Assembly (NCBI GenBank): GCA_903813345.2
Contig: CAIIXF020000002.1
Coordinates: 34,740,109 to 34,804,108 of the forward strand
Length of the DNA: 64,000 nucleotides
From: Owenia fusiformis
Taxonomy: Eukaryota > Annelida > Polychaeta > Sabellida > Oweniidae
Reading direction: 5' to 3'
Of the stretch, positions 23,533 to 35,694 are shown piece after piece. The position numbers were made by a program, and so were the translations under genes. Positions within the stretch are counted from its first letter, which is position 1, and every line of letters begins with the position of its first letter. The notes beneath the pieces were generated by a model, which saw nothing but the letters and a program-made list of their open reading frames with translations, was not told where the DNA came from and did not search any database.

Positions 23533-25851
23533 TTGCCCATTCACATTTTTGCTTTCCTTGGGATAAAATGACTGTATGGTCATGTCTATAAGGGCTGGGG
23601 TAAATATCAATTTTTTGGGAAAAGTAGTTCCATTTTGAGGAGTAAAAAATGCCACTTTTGTTAACCTTTAAGCATTGAAATTTTTATGTGTTAGCTAGAA
23701 GATGAAGCTCTCCTTTAAATATAGTGTATGAAGGAAAATTCAACTTTGGAAAATGGTAAATAATGTTCTTTTACACTTGTTTTATTTCATTGTCCATAAG
23801 CCTTTATATAGGGAGAGAGGGAGGGGGTTGAGTATTTGTTAAATTACTTTCTCGAAAAATTGAGATTTGCCCTTGCATCATAAATAATTTGAAATTGCAA
23901 GAAACAGGGAATTACCAAATGGTGTATACACTATGTAAAGTAAAATGTTAATTGCAATTTCACAAATATGACATTTTATATACATGACCATAAGTTTCAT
24001 TTAAGCATGAATATCACATATTTATATTATTTAATGCCCAATAGTATAAATAAGGAGCTGAGATTCTATTCTAGGAATATTATGTTTTGTACAAATGTTT
24101 TTGTGTTAATATTGGACAAAATATTCTCACTTTTTAAATGCCGAAACAGTTACTTGAAATAATGATTATTAAGAAATTGTAAATAATTTTCTTGTTCCAC
24201 ATAGAATCACAGCTCCTTTGGATATGATGTTCCAATATTTACACACTTGGCACTTTACACGTGGACACTTAATGTACATGTACCTGTACTCCAAAAGAAA
24301 GCTTGTAACTTATATAAGCTTTATAGACAAACAATTTTCAGATGCTTAGACCTAATTGTAAACATTAAAGGAGGTAGAAGGGATAAGGAATTAGAAAGAT
24401 CTGGATATCCATTAGATTTCAAATTTTGATAAATTTGGACATTTGTGAATCTTGAATCCTTGATGACCTCCACGGGCTCTATTATTATATATAAGATTAG
24501 ACAGCTAAACTTTGTCAGAAAATAAAATTAAAACAATTATATGAAGTTTGAAGAGATTGTATTTAACAGTTTACACCATCCATTCCCTTCTAATTCCTTT
24601 AAGACACTTTCAACACATTCACAGTATTTTACCTTAATTAAAGATACAGTGTATATATTTACCCCAATGTCAGTATAGACAATCACATTGAAAGTGAATA
24701 AGTCAAATAGCACATTGTATTATGACTTGAACTTTTTTTTTAAATATTATATTGAGAAAAGTGATCATAATTATTATGAAGAGACTATTATATCTAGTAC
24801 TTTTCTTTTGCAATATCATAAAATGTGCCAAAATATTTTATCTTAGTCATTAGCATGTAGATGTCCAGTGTTATTATTTTGAAATTTACTCACAAACATA
24901 GTGTCAAAAATAAAACCAAACTTTTGTGTATTATCTTCGAATGATAATGACAAAATAGAACACCAACTTAATTAGTATTTTTTATCCTATCTTATAGTTA
25001 ACGAGTAGGAGTAAGTCTTTAGGAATTTGTCTTGCATCATGTCTTTAACCCACCCTCCCCCTACCTATTTTCTTATATATTTAGGAAAATATGGGAGAAT
25101 GGCTAACAAGGGTTGGATGCAAGACTATTGGAAAATTTGAACTCATAGCTTTTTATATTGTAAAAGTCACTGGTGGAAAGTTGATTTTAATGCTCCATAA
25201 ATGATATGAAGCAATAAAACCAAATATTGACTTATGTAACTTTTATATGCAATATGTGATGCGTTATCAATGGTAAATTACACTGTAATTACACTAAAGA
25301 AAGAGAGAAAATGTCTTAAAATTGCACTTTCTTAAAATGATGCAAGGAAAAAGATTTGTTTATTGGAACTCTCATTGTGAAACAGTGTATATTACTTATT
25401 GAACACCCCTTTTAATGTAAATAGCTTCAGACTGCTTTTTTGTTATGATAGTTCACATATTATATCTTAATGTATGGATGTATCCAAACATTTTCAATAT
25501 AAGTGGTCTTGGTATTAATGCATATCTGACAGAAAAAGTCAGCTATGTACTAAAGACAAGAACCTTTAAGATATGATGACGTGAACTCGTAAACGGCTGA
25601 ATATTAAGTATTTTATTTGAAAAAGCATTTTAAAATTTCAATTCAAAAATGTTTTCACAAACTAAAACGTAATATTCAGTCGTTGATTGTTGTGCCATAT
25701 CAGTTTGAACCACACTATTAATATATTTATATGTTGTTTACAGTTTTTAGGTTTTCTTAGGTAAATACTCATTGAGTAATAGAAAGATCTCAATAGTCTC
25801 AATAGAAATACTAATATACACTTACACAAGCATTAACATACAGCTAGCCTT

Positions 25852-26134
25852 GCATCAAGTTCCCCCTCCAATCCAATCCAGATATTCCAATATAAAAATG
25901 CTCTCATTTATTATTTGGAGTTGGATGGTGACATTTGCTCACATGAAATAGAACATAAAATTTAAAAAAAATAGAATTCATTCGTGCAATATATTCTACA
26001 TTGGTTACCATGGAATCTGCAGCTAGAACAAACTTTTTATATATAAATAAGAATTTCATATTTCTATAACTTTGTGCTTATGCTTGAAAAGAGTGGGAGG
26101 GCAATCCATGTAGGGGGGGGGGGGGTGTCGTGAT
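25852..26134. repeat. Foldback element with CTTGCATCA ends
   Basis: The left end is CCTTGCATCAAGTTCCCCCT; the right end (poly-G run, then GTCGTGATGCAAGA) is its approximate reverse complement. A smaller similar element lies at 25030-25126. Confidence 0.45.
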
Positions 26135-27265
26135 GCAAGACTGGCATAACATATACTAATGTTAAATAAAACATTATAAAACATTATACCATCAATAGTA
26201 GCTAGATCTGATGGTTTATACTATAAAGGTTTTGGTTGTATGGTTAATCTGAAGACTATTATCATTATGATCTCATAGTTTTTTTTCTTATGTATTGTTA
26301 TTCAGGAAACTGTCCTCCTTCACTTTCATCTGTACTTTACAACTTTAAATCTGTAAAGAACTAAAAAAGTTTCATTTTCCAAAATCTTGTGATGACACTG
26401 TTTTCTAATTCTACACTTACTAAACATCTACACTTCTTACAAAAAATGAATCAACGCTCATTTTAAAAAATTGTATTTATTTTAAATCATATACTTTTTT
26501 ACCTTTTTTGCAAAAATTGCAGCTTTACTCAGAAAATGGTATTTAAACCATAAACATGATGATCAGTGATTAAACAGAAAATTATCTTTTCAGTATTATT
26601 TCAGAATTCATGAATATTATATTAACTCCAATTTTATTATTTGCATATATCAGTCCTTAATAAACAGTACAGTAGGACTTTTTATTTAGATGAAAATCTT
26701 ATTTTTCATATATGAGCAATGTTTTGATGTGTTATAATAAATGCACACGCATGCATGCAAATGCTTACTTTCATAGTACATGTACAAAGTTTGATATAAA
26801 ATTACTAATTAATCAAACTGAGTTTAATACTTTTTTGTTTTCACCATATTTCAGTTCCTTGACATTTCAAGACAGAATCTATTAAATGATGCAATTAACG
26901 CATTGTAATCCAGAAAATAGAAGATCATTCCTGAATTCAGATGATTCTTAGAAATCACTCCTGCCTAATTTACATATAAATCTCTAGCTATTGATTCTTC
27001 TTTGTGCTAATCAAAAGTTACCTTTTGTTGACCTAAAACACACATAGATATCATAGCATAATAATATCATCTAATCTTGTTTAGATAGTGCATGCCAAAT
27101 CTTTTTAAAGTAGATACTGGTACATTTAATGATCAATCTGATCTTGCATGTTACAAGTAACTGATTGTTTAATATATGATCAACACACTGTTCTCAAAGG
27201 TTGTCTTGCATTCTTGTAAACAGCATCAACTATGTGTTTGAAAAGTAACCAAGCAGCAATAAATA

Positions 27266-27802
27266 CTGTAAAACCTGTCCGAGGGAACACCTTTTTGTAA
27301 GGAACACCTCTCCACAAGGAATAGTTTTTGAAAGAACCGAATATTTTTCCATTGACTTATATTGAGTTAACCGTTGAACCCTCTCTGTAAGGAACAATTG
27401 TATAATTATATTTCTCTTTTACATTCAAAGTTTTGAGAAAAGTCAGTCATAATAATTATTGGCGACGTTGTAGCTTTTCCCCTGGAGTCGTCGCCATTTC
27501 TTGACCGTTTCTAGACTGAATAAAATTATAACTTTTAAATACACCAACATTCACCTTCCATTTGATTGCATACTTGTATTGAAGAAACTTATGGGATATA
27601 TTGGATCAGTAAAACACAAAAAACAAAGGTAAGCGTCGGTATTCAGGGTAATTAGTTTGTTTGGCAGTTTGAGCTTAGCGTGTCAGGTCTCAAATCAGTC
27701 AATGACGTCACGCACAAAACGCAAAATTAAAATGACGCAAATTAATGATGTAAATGAAAAACGCAAAAATTTAATGCGCAGATTTAATGTGTTTTACAGT
27801 AT
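27266..27802. mobile_element. MITE-like element with ATACTGTAAAAC ends
   Basis: ATACTGTAAAAC at the left is matched by GTTTTACAGTAT at the right, 12 bp inverted, about 537 bp apart. The left part contains GGAACACCT phrases shared with the dispersed GAACACCT family. No transposase frame is seen. Confidence 0.45.
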
Positions 27803-28041
27803 ATCATTTAACAATTTTTCAGAGAGTTCAAAAATCCAATAACTGAATTGAGGGAGTATAGTATTGCAGAAAGTCCTTTTTTGGTTTCACCTTATTCTCC
27901 AAAACACAAGGAAAAATATAGTTGGTGTAAAATAGACTTGAAGCAGAACAATATGCCCATCATGTTGTCATATAGTAGTATAGCTAATACCCAAATGCCC
28001 AATACCATTTGTTTTATGAAATAGCCACTTTGTATGTGCTA

Positions 28042-28195
28042 TACACCCCCCCTCCCCCTCCGCCATACGTTTAGCAACCAGAAGTCTTTGAATGTTTAAA
28101 TCTTATTCGATTTTTTCAAATTGCCAAACATGATCAAACTTTTACACACAATCCAAAGGGGGACTTCCAGTTTCCAAACCTATGGAGGGGGTGTA
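28042..28195. mobile_element. TA-flanked foldback MITE (TACACT family)
   Basis: Left TACACCCCCCCTCC and right GGAGGGGGTGTA, with ACTTCCAGTTTCCAAACC as the inner part of the right arm, form inverted repeats in a 154-bp element of the same family as 8044-8254. Confidence 0.6.
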
Positions 28196-28924
28196 CTTTT
28201 GTTTGCACTAATAGAAATGGTTTAGGGATAACATCACTGTATATTTTGTATTTTTGTGTTCTTATTTTTTAGACATTGCATGTTATTGTTTTCATATTTT
28301 AGATATTATACCTTACTAATAACTCATATAATAATAATTTGCATATAAAAAGATTATATATTTAAGTTATATTTTTATGATAATTATTCACAATTTGTTG
28401 ATATGATAAAGTATATTAAGATTTGAGCTAATTATATTTTCAAAGTGTTTTACCAGTCATAAAAAGATGTCATATACAATAGGTCATACTCAAATGCACA
28501 TTTTATTGAAAAAAATGTGCCATAAGCAAATGATATAAGATGCTAGCACAGAGTACTTGTCTTCATTTTTGGAAATGCAGCTCAAGAAATTAAGAAGTTT
28601 AAATTCAGTATATTTTCATGATTATGACTACCAATAATTCATGAAGTGATTGTACATTATGAAATTTACACATTATGGTAGAAATACATGAGTCAAAATA
28701 AAAATATTTTGGTCAAATAAAATTGAAAATAAATGAACTCATGTTATAAACTTTTTTGTGAGAGTCTGGGATCCTGACTTGAATGACATCAATAACTGGT
28801 ATACATTTATAAATTGTAGATGTATAATTTTAATGATTAACAAATAAGATATTATTTTTGTAATATTTCACAATTGTTTCCTTGAGTTAATTGTTAATTA
28901 TTTTCGTTTATTTATTTTATTCAG

Positions 28925-29245
28925 TTTCCCTGAACCAGAAAGGACCTAACCTGCTAACCCGCTAACCAGTGTACCTAAACTCCAGCGTGTGGAACTCACA
29001 GCCGTCTCATGCTAATAATGAAATCACTTTTTATTCTCTGCAATGGACTCGGAAAAGTGGTTGCCAATTGGGCAATGGAATTATTATCAAACAGACATAT
29101 TGTGGCAATCATTTGAACTTTGGATAGAACCATGGTAATATCTAATACATAATAAAGGATTTCAGTAAAATAAAATACAATATGCATCGTATGATGGATT
29201 AATCTAATGAATAACCAATGCAATAAAATGTACATTTTCAATTAA
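28925..29245 (+). other. Candidate terminal exon and 3' UTR of the NSUN7-like gene
   Basis: A good acceptor (pyrimidine-rich tract ending TTCAG at 28924) joins in phase with the donor at 23528, adding FSFPEPERT-like codons and a stop at 28947-28949. AATAAA follows at 29222-29227. The resulting ...KPFSFPEP ending resembles the proline-rich C-terminal part of vertebrate NSUN7. The alternative is a stop at 23530. RNA evidence is needed to choose. Confidence 0.35.
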
Positions 29246-29436
29246 ATTAAATCTGAAAACCTGGACTTAATTGAACATCTGTTAACCAACATTAGCTAAC
29301 CAACAATACCTAGATATAGCATGACATTTGTTACATTATTTTCCAATGTGTTAATCTGATTTGATTTGTTATATTAAAGTTTATTTTTTATTTATACATC
29401 ATTAAGCTATGTACCGTCATCAGGTTTCATTGTATA

Positions 29437-30427
29437 TAGGGTGTCTCAAAAAAATGTACCCAAAAGTATATCAACACCATAGACAAACCAATCAATATTT
29501 TCAGACATTTTTTGCATGATCTTGTAGATAAAAGCTGAAAGTTTTTCCCCTATGCTCAGTTTTTAATTCAGTTTTGCCTTTTTGATACTTTGAACAGTTA
29601 CCTTTTACACCACATATTCAATGTAACCTCATATTTCGATGATAGTCTGCATCCTTAATACTACATTTTTCATCACATTTGATATTTCTGCTGGAATGTT
29701 TTGATTTTTGTTCGGATACTGATCTTAAGTTGTTCTAGGTCTCTTAACTTGGGTTTAGCATAAAAATGGTCCTTTAAATAGCCTCAGGGAAAAAACTATG
29801 GGCCGTCAAATATGGTGAATAGGGAGGCCCTCACAATGTCTTATAGCCCCCTTATACAAAGAGGTCAGACATTCAAGAAACTGCTTTTGTTGGGATTTTA
29901 GTGTAGCTTCTGTTATGTGTATCAATTTGAGACCACTGTGTTTTCATTTGGATATCGTTTGGTCTCCAGGCTAGCCTGCCTAACTCTGGAAGGTAACTCC
30001 TGAATCACTTGCCGATAATTGACCTGATTATCTGTGTTTGTTCTGCCATCGTCATCCTCAAACATCTTTCTCTGTCGCTATTTGAAGGAGTGTTTTAATG
30101 CTCATTCCAAGCAAAAAGACCTAGAACAACTTAAGGGCAACATCCAAAGAGAAATTCAAAACATTCAACCGGAATTATTATCAAATGTGATGAACAATGT
30201 AGCAGTAAGGATACAGGCTGTCATTGAATTATGAGGTTACATCGATTATGTGGTGTAAAAGGTAAAGGGTTAAAGCACCAAAAAGACAAGACTGAAATAA
30301 AAATGGTGTATTGGGGAGAAAACTTTCATGTTTTGGCTACATGACCATGCAAAAAATGTCTGAAAATATTGATTGGTTTATCTGTGCTTTTGATATACTT
30401 TTGGGTACATTTTTTTGAGACACCCTG
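29437..30427. mobile_element. Foldback element of two inverted mariner-like transposase tails
   Basis: The termini are long imperfect inverted repeats (left AGGGTGTCTCAAAAAAATGT; the right is its reverse complement) extending about 85 bp or more, flanked by TA. The right half on the plus strand reads YLKECFN, DLEQLKGNIQREIQN and LSNVMNNVAVRIQ, the C-terminal part of a Tc1/mariner-type transposase. The left half on the minus strand reads GYLKDHFYAKPKLRDLEQL and an equivalent tail. Both halves have stops. The element is thus an inverted duplication of one transposon 3' end, and no intact transposase remains. Confidence 0.75.
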
Positions 30428-30429
30428 TA

Positions 30430-33110
30430 CATAAAGTTTGCAATATGTTTAAATTAGTAAAACTAATGATTTGTTTGTATAAATTGTGAATGACCAAGTA
30501 TTGGAGGATACTCATTAAAGTGTATTAATAGGTTGTACACCTGGATACATTGGCGTGTGAATTTGCATTATGACAATACAAGTTTTATGCATGTATATAT
30601 ATCTTTGACTCTCTGATGCCATTACAATGACATATTAGTCACTAGAAAACTAAAAACAACAATATACAAAATTGAATTAAAGACTAAACTAACTACTGAA
30701 TACAAAAATAAAGTAGTTTTAAAATACAATTCTAATTGTTCATGCACAAAACAACAAATATTCTCATTTTGTGTAAAAAGTCATCCGTCCAAGTTATCCG
30801 TCCCAACTTGTATAATAGATGGAGTTTGAATGTAAATAAAATTATATTTCAAAATTATATAGAAAGTTCTGTTTGTGTATATTTGTGTTTATTTACATGA
30901 TTTCCCATATTGGATTCTTGTAGTGTAACGTATATCTACATTTTGAAGAGTATATAATGGTCAATGAAGTACTCATGGGTGTGAAGCGGACGAGGCAACT
31001 GCCACTGAAAAGTATTCATTCAGATCTTTCTTCAGCAAAAACGAAATGAAGTTCAAATGTAGTAATATGTACCTCCTGTAGCCTAGATTTGCCTCACATG
31101 TTTACATTTGCCTCACCAGTTGTTTTATCCTAGCTATATGCTACTGGTACTAAGTAAATTACATAAATTGGCCATCATGAATACTAATCTAGTAAAACGT
31201 TAATTTGTATTTTTGATTTTCAAGTAAGGCACCATTGAGACAATGCAAGATTAAATTTGATAATTTCATGAATTTTTCTAGTTTATTCAAAACAAGAATG
31301 AAATAAGAAATCTTAATATATAGGCCATTAAATATCCTAGTCATAATACTAGGGGGTGCGATAACAGTCAGTTCATGTTCAGAGGTCACATAATAAAGGT
31401 CAGTTTGTATATGCAATTTTATCTTTATGTTTTGATGTCCAATGCTTTGAATGAAGTTCAGATCGAAGGTTTGATGTCATGGAAATGTCAGTTCAAGGAT
31501 ACAATGGCGTGAGTAAAGCTCAGTCCAATTACTCAGATGCGAGTAGGTAGTTACAAGTTTCGCCACCAGGTGGCTGACTCGGGGGAATTAACATGGCAGG
31601 GTATTACAAAATTCCCTTAAACTTGAATATGCATCAGTTTTAATGGTTCTCTTTTGATATTACCTTTATGTATCTGATAGTTATACAAATTAAAATATGT
31701 CCAGTAAAAGAAAATATTATCTGCCCAACACAATAAAAGATATTTCACTTTTTGTGGTTTTACAACATGGGCTCTATGGGGAATCTCCCCGACCTAGAAG
31801 TCACATTTTCAAAGAAAATTAAATTTTCAAAGCTGATAAAGTCTTTTCAAAACCACATTTCTAAATGTAATTTTACATGTAGATTCCAAATATGACATCA
31901 GTTTGACTGAATTGTGAATTTTTAACAACGTAAATCAAGATTATTTCTATTCGCATCTGGGATATTGGCTGATGTGTATAAATGTAGGTCCAAAGGTCAA
32001 ATGTGTCTAAGTCTGAGATAAATTTAAAGTCCCATTGATGCAAAAAAGAAAGTTAAAAATACCAATGTCAAATTTAAAAGTCAGTTTTATTGTTCAATGA
32101 CTGTCATATGTAAAAGTCAGTTTAAAGGTTCAATCTCACTTGAAAAAGTCAGTTTAAATGTTCAATGTCGCATGTAAAAGTCATTTTAAAGTTTTAATGT
32201 CACATTTAAGAGTCAGTTAAAAGGTTCAATGTCACATGAAAGTCAGTTTAAATGTTATGTCGTGATTAAAGCTCAGTTGAAAGGATCAATGTCGCATGTA
32301 AAAAGTCAATTTTAAGGTTCACCGTGTTTTAAATTAATGATAAAATCCGCCATATTGGTAACGTTCACTTGCGTTTGCGGTATTGTGGTATTTAGTCTGG
32401 TATTTGTCTATTCATACGAACTTTGCCCTGTAGTACATAAAAACCAATGAGAGAATAGTCCCCGATAAATCGCACATATAAATGTTTACAGGTGTACAAT
32501 ATTCTAAGCTCACCTGGATTCATAAACACCACGCGCTTTCAATATTCTATGTGTACGATGAGAGCTTACACATGTTACATTGAAGGGCGGTGTATAACTT
32601 GAAGCATGGACACTATATACTTTATAAAAGAACACAACAACTGCGTAATATGGAACTCTACAAACATGTTGATTTCTAGATTATTCAATGCAGAGAACAC
32701 ATACAGACAATGTTTTTGTTTGAATGGACTGTGTAATGCATGAAAAGGGAGTCATTTCTATACACAATTCATTACTCAGTGGACATTTTCGGTGAGTTCT
32801 CGAGTATTCTTACAAATAACTGCCATATTATGGCTGTATGGTAACATACCATCCAACGGGCATCTAACCTACTTATCGATTCCTTCGATTCCATGTGTAT
32901 ATCATAATAGGGAATACAATGCATGCCAATAACTAACGTTATCGTAAAATAAAATGTCACCCGGAAGTGACACGGTTATTCACAAACCCAATGTTAACTG
33001 CGTTACATATACAATTATTATTTCAGATGATTTGGAATGACATCGGCGGTATATGGATAGATATGGCTTTTCCCAGGTAACAACGCTGTAACAATTGGAA
33101 TATTATCAAC
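30430..33110. other. Intergenic region upstream of FUT8
   Basis: No coding exon is recognised. The region contains the degenerate repeat at 32055-32325. The FUT8 promoter and any 5' non-coding exon should be near 32.4-33.1 kb, where base composition becomes less AT-rich; a possible non-coding exon lies at 33027-33079, between an acceptor (TTTCAG) and a donor (CCCAG|GTAACA). Confidence 0.45.
32055..32325 (+). repeat. Degenerate repeat, unit about 33 bp
   Basis: The phrase AATGTCACATGTAAAAGTCA followed by GTTTAAAGGTTC recurs about eight times with mutations. Weaker relatives extend back to about 31420. This is an old tandem repeat upstream of FUT8. Confidence 0.65.
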
Positions 33111-35109
33111 ATGATGGCAGTGATACGGAAGTTCAAGTTACACACAATGTTATTTGCTGTGATATCCATGTGGATTTTGGGATACTTACTTTTCATGTAC
33201 CATTGTAATACGACTGTGAATCCTCATGATACGTCTTCCAACGATAATCCAAACCATGACTTGATCAGTAATAATTTGGTAAAGAATGAACTTTTAGATC
33301 TCACAAGACAGAACACTCATTTGAGAAAAACAATTGACTCTTTGAATCACAATATCCAGGAGATGAATGAAACTATAGAATCATACAAGATTAAACATCG
33401 GGGTGGTATGGATCTGATTGCACACAGAGGAAATTTGAGCAACTACAAAGGTATGTTTTGTACACTTCCATAGTTCAAACTTAAAGTCACATTTGCAGAA
33501 AAAATCACATGTAAGAAGAGACACACTCACTCATTTAATTGAATAAAACATTAAGGAAAATAACAAATCGCGTGGATATAGTGTATTATACATTCATACT
33601 TAATTTTTCTTTGTTTCAGTTGACCAAAACTTTGAGTCTTTAACAAGAAGATACAAAGGAGGCATCCACCAACTGTGGCAGTATCTTAAATCAGAACTTC
33701 CGTTATTTAAAAGCAAATTTGAAGGTGATAACAAGGATATCAAAGATACCATTAAAGCAATTGAAGACCGGTACATGGCGATAATAGCTGCACAAAAACT
33801 TGCAAACAAAGCAGATGGTTTAGATGAACTAAGGCGCAATGAAAGTGAATCTCTAAAGTTATTGATTCGGAAAAGGTTGCTCCACATTCAGAATCCACCG
33901 GAGTGCACGACAGCAAGAAAGTTGATATGTTCTTTGAGACATAAATATTGTGGATTTGGGTGTCAGATTCACCATATCACATATTGCTTTATAATGGCGT
34001 ATGCCTCTAAGAGAACATTGATCTTAGATGATTCACTGTGGTCTTACTCCAATAAAACACATGGAGCTTGGGAGAGAATGTTCCTTCCATTATCAACATG
34101 TAACATGACAAATTCAGCAATACCTCCAGTCAATGTGTCATTATCTCCACGTGATGTACCAAAATCAAAATGTGATAGATATGGACTGGACGATTTCTTA
34201 GTAAATTGCAGGAATGAGCAGACTGTATATTGCCCAGTTATTGAGAAGATGAAGAGTTGGAAGCCAAAACAGCTCCCCTACGCCGTACCCGAGGATATTG
34301 CTGAGAGACTTGGCCATCTTCATGGTAACCCGATTGTTTGGTGGATCGGTCAATTCGTGACATACATTATGAGGCCAAGTCCTCGACTGAACTATTACAT
34401 AGAGGAATCTTATTACCGCTTAGGCTTTGACTTAAAGGCGCCTGTTATTGGTATGCATATTCGTCGTGGTGATAAAATTCAGTCTGAAGCCAAGCTTCAT
34501 GAATTGGAGGAATACATGCAGCATGCTGATGAATTCTATAAACTGTATGAAACCATGGAAAATAGACCAATTCCTAGACATATATACCTTGCTACTGACG
34601 GTGTTAATGTTTATAAAGATGCTGTTAGTAAATACAGCCAGTACACATTCATGGCGGATGAGAATCAGGATGATTGTAGGAAATGCTTCAAGCAAGATAA
34701 CGAAGTTGGCCTACAAGCAATTGCAATAGATGTTTTTCTTCTCTCCAAAACAAACTTTCTTATCTGTACCTTCTCTTCTCAGGTGTGTCGATTAGCTTAT
34801 GAATTGATGCAGGGATTACATCCAGATGCGCATGATTATTACGTATCGTTAGATGATGCGTACTATTTTGGTGGTGCTTTGCCTGGTGAAGATGCCATTG
34901 CTATTTATGAACACCATCCACCTCAGTCACAATGGAAAGAAATCAATCTGAACCCTGGAGACAAAGTGACAATCATCGGACACCAATGGAATGGTTATTC
35001 ATACGGCACTAACCAAGATACAAGAGAAAGGGGACTTTTCCCAACTTATAAAGTTGATGTCAGGATAACAGTCGCTAAATTTCCCACATATCCATTTATT
35101 CAAACCTGA
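33111..35109 (+). CDS. FUT8: Alpha-1,6-fucosyltransferase (FUT8)
   Basis: Two coding exons, 33111-33450 and 33620-35109, joined in phase; 609 residues against about 575 in vertebrates. The enzyme transfers fucose from GDP-fucose to the innermost GlcNAc of N-glycans (core fucosylation) in the Golgi lumen. The start gives a short basic N-terminus and a membrane anchor (LFAVISMWILGYLLFMY, about residues 14-30), typical of type II Golgi enzymes. A coiled-coil-like stem follows (residues about 55-190). The catalytic part carries HIRRGDK (393-399), the family's GDP-fucose-binding motif, and conserved cysteines (CGFGCQIHH). A C-terminal SH3-like domain (NLNPGDKVTIIGHQWNGYSYG) is intact. Most of the protein, including the whole catalytic domain, is in one exon, unlike the many-exon vertebrate gene. 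AATAAA occurs at 35173-35178. Either of two adjacent ATGs (33111, 33114) could start. Confidence 0.96.
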
Positions 35110-35172
35110 TTTAGCACTTACCTCATCCAGTTAATCATGTCGCAGAGTATATTTCTTTTTTACAATTTTCTA

Positions 35173-35178
35173 AATAAA
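35173..35178 (+). terminator. Polyadenylation signal of FUT8
   Basis: AATAAA lies 64 bp after the FUT8 stop; a second AATAAA-type site lies near 35393. Confidence 0.55.
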
Positions 35179-35694
35179 TGCATCAGATGCTTACATGCTG
35201 ACGTTTGTTGAATAATTATACAGTTTGTGTTCACTGAAATTATTCCAAGTATAATAGATGGCATACTATGTCAGCAGGTCATTCAAGCTGGAAAGCAGAA
35301 CACTGTACCAGAAACACACATTTGCGCCAGTGTCTGACCTTCAACTTAAAGAGAAATATTTTCTTGCATAATTTCCTTCCAAGCATTCATTTAATAAATC
35401 TTGTTAATCTTTATTCATTGACATTGTATTGGTACTTTCCGTAACAATCGGATTATCCAATAAGTGAACAATACAAGACGCTTTGTGCTAGAGTTTCAGT
35501 CTTTAGAATTCATGTGTGTCCAAATCCATGTTGTGTTTTAAGCTTATTCGACTTGGAAACTGTATTCCATATCTGGGGTCTCTGGCATCAACAAACCTTT
35601 CGATGGCACTTTAGTAGGCGAGATTGATACACAAAATAAAGTTTGTGTTTTTAAAACAATCGCTGGTTAATCTGTCATATTCAGTTGTCAAAAG

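Larger units (their letters stand above)
23533..28924. other. Non-coding stretch 3' of NSUN7 exon 10 (possible last intron)
   Basis: No exon with family resemblance is visible. The stretch holds foldback elements (25030-25126, 25852-26134, 27266-27802, 28042-28195) in very AT-rich DNA. If the donor at 23528 is used, this is the last intron of NSUN7; otherwise it is intergenic. Confidence 0.5.

Noticed and set aside
24206-24260. Alternative last exon of NSUN7 after an acceptor at 24205
   Set aside because: It joins in phase but gives only about 18 codons to a stop with no resemblance to the family; the 28925 candidate fits better.
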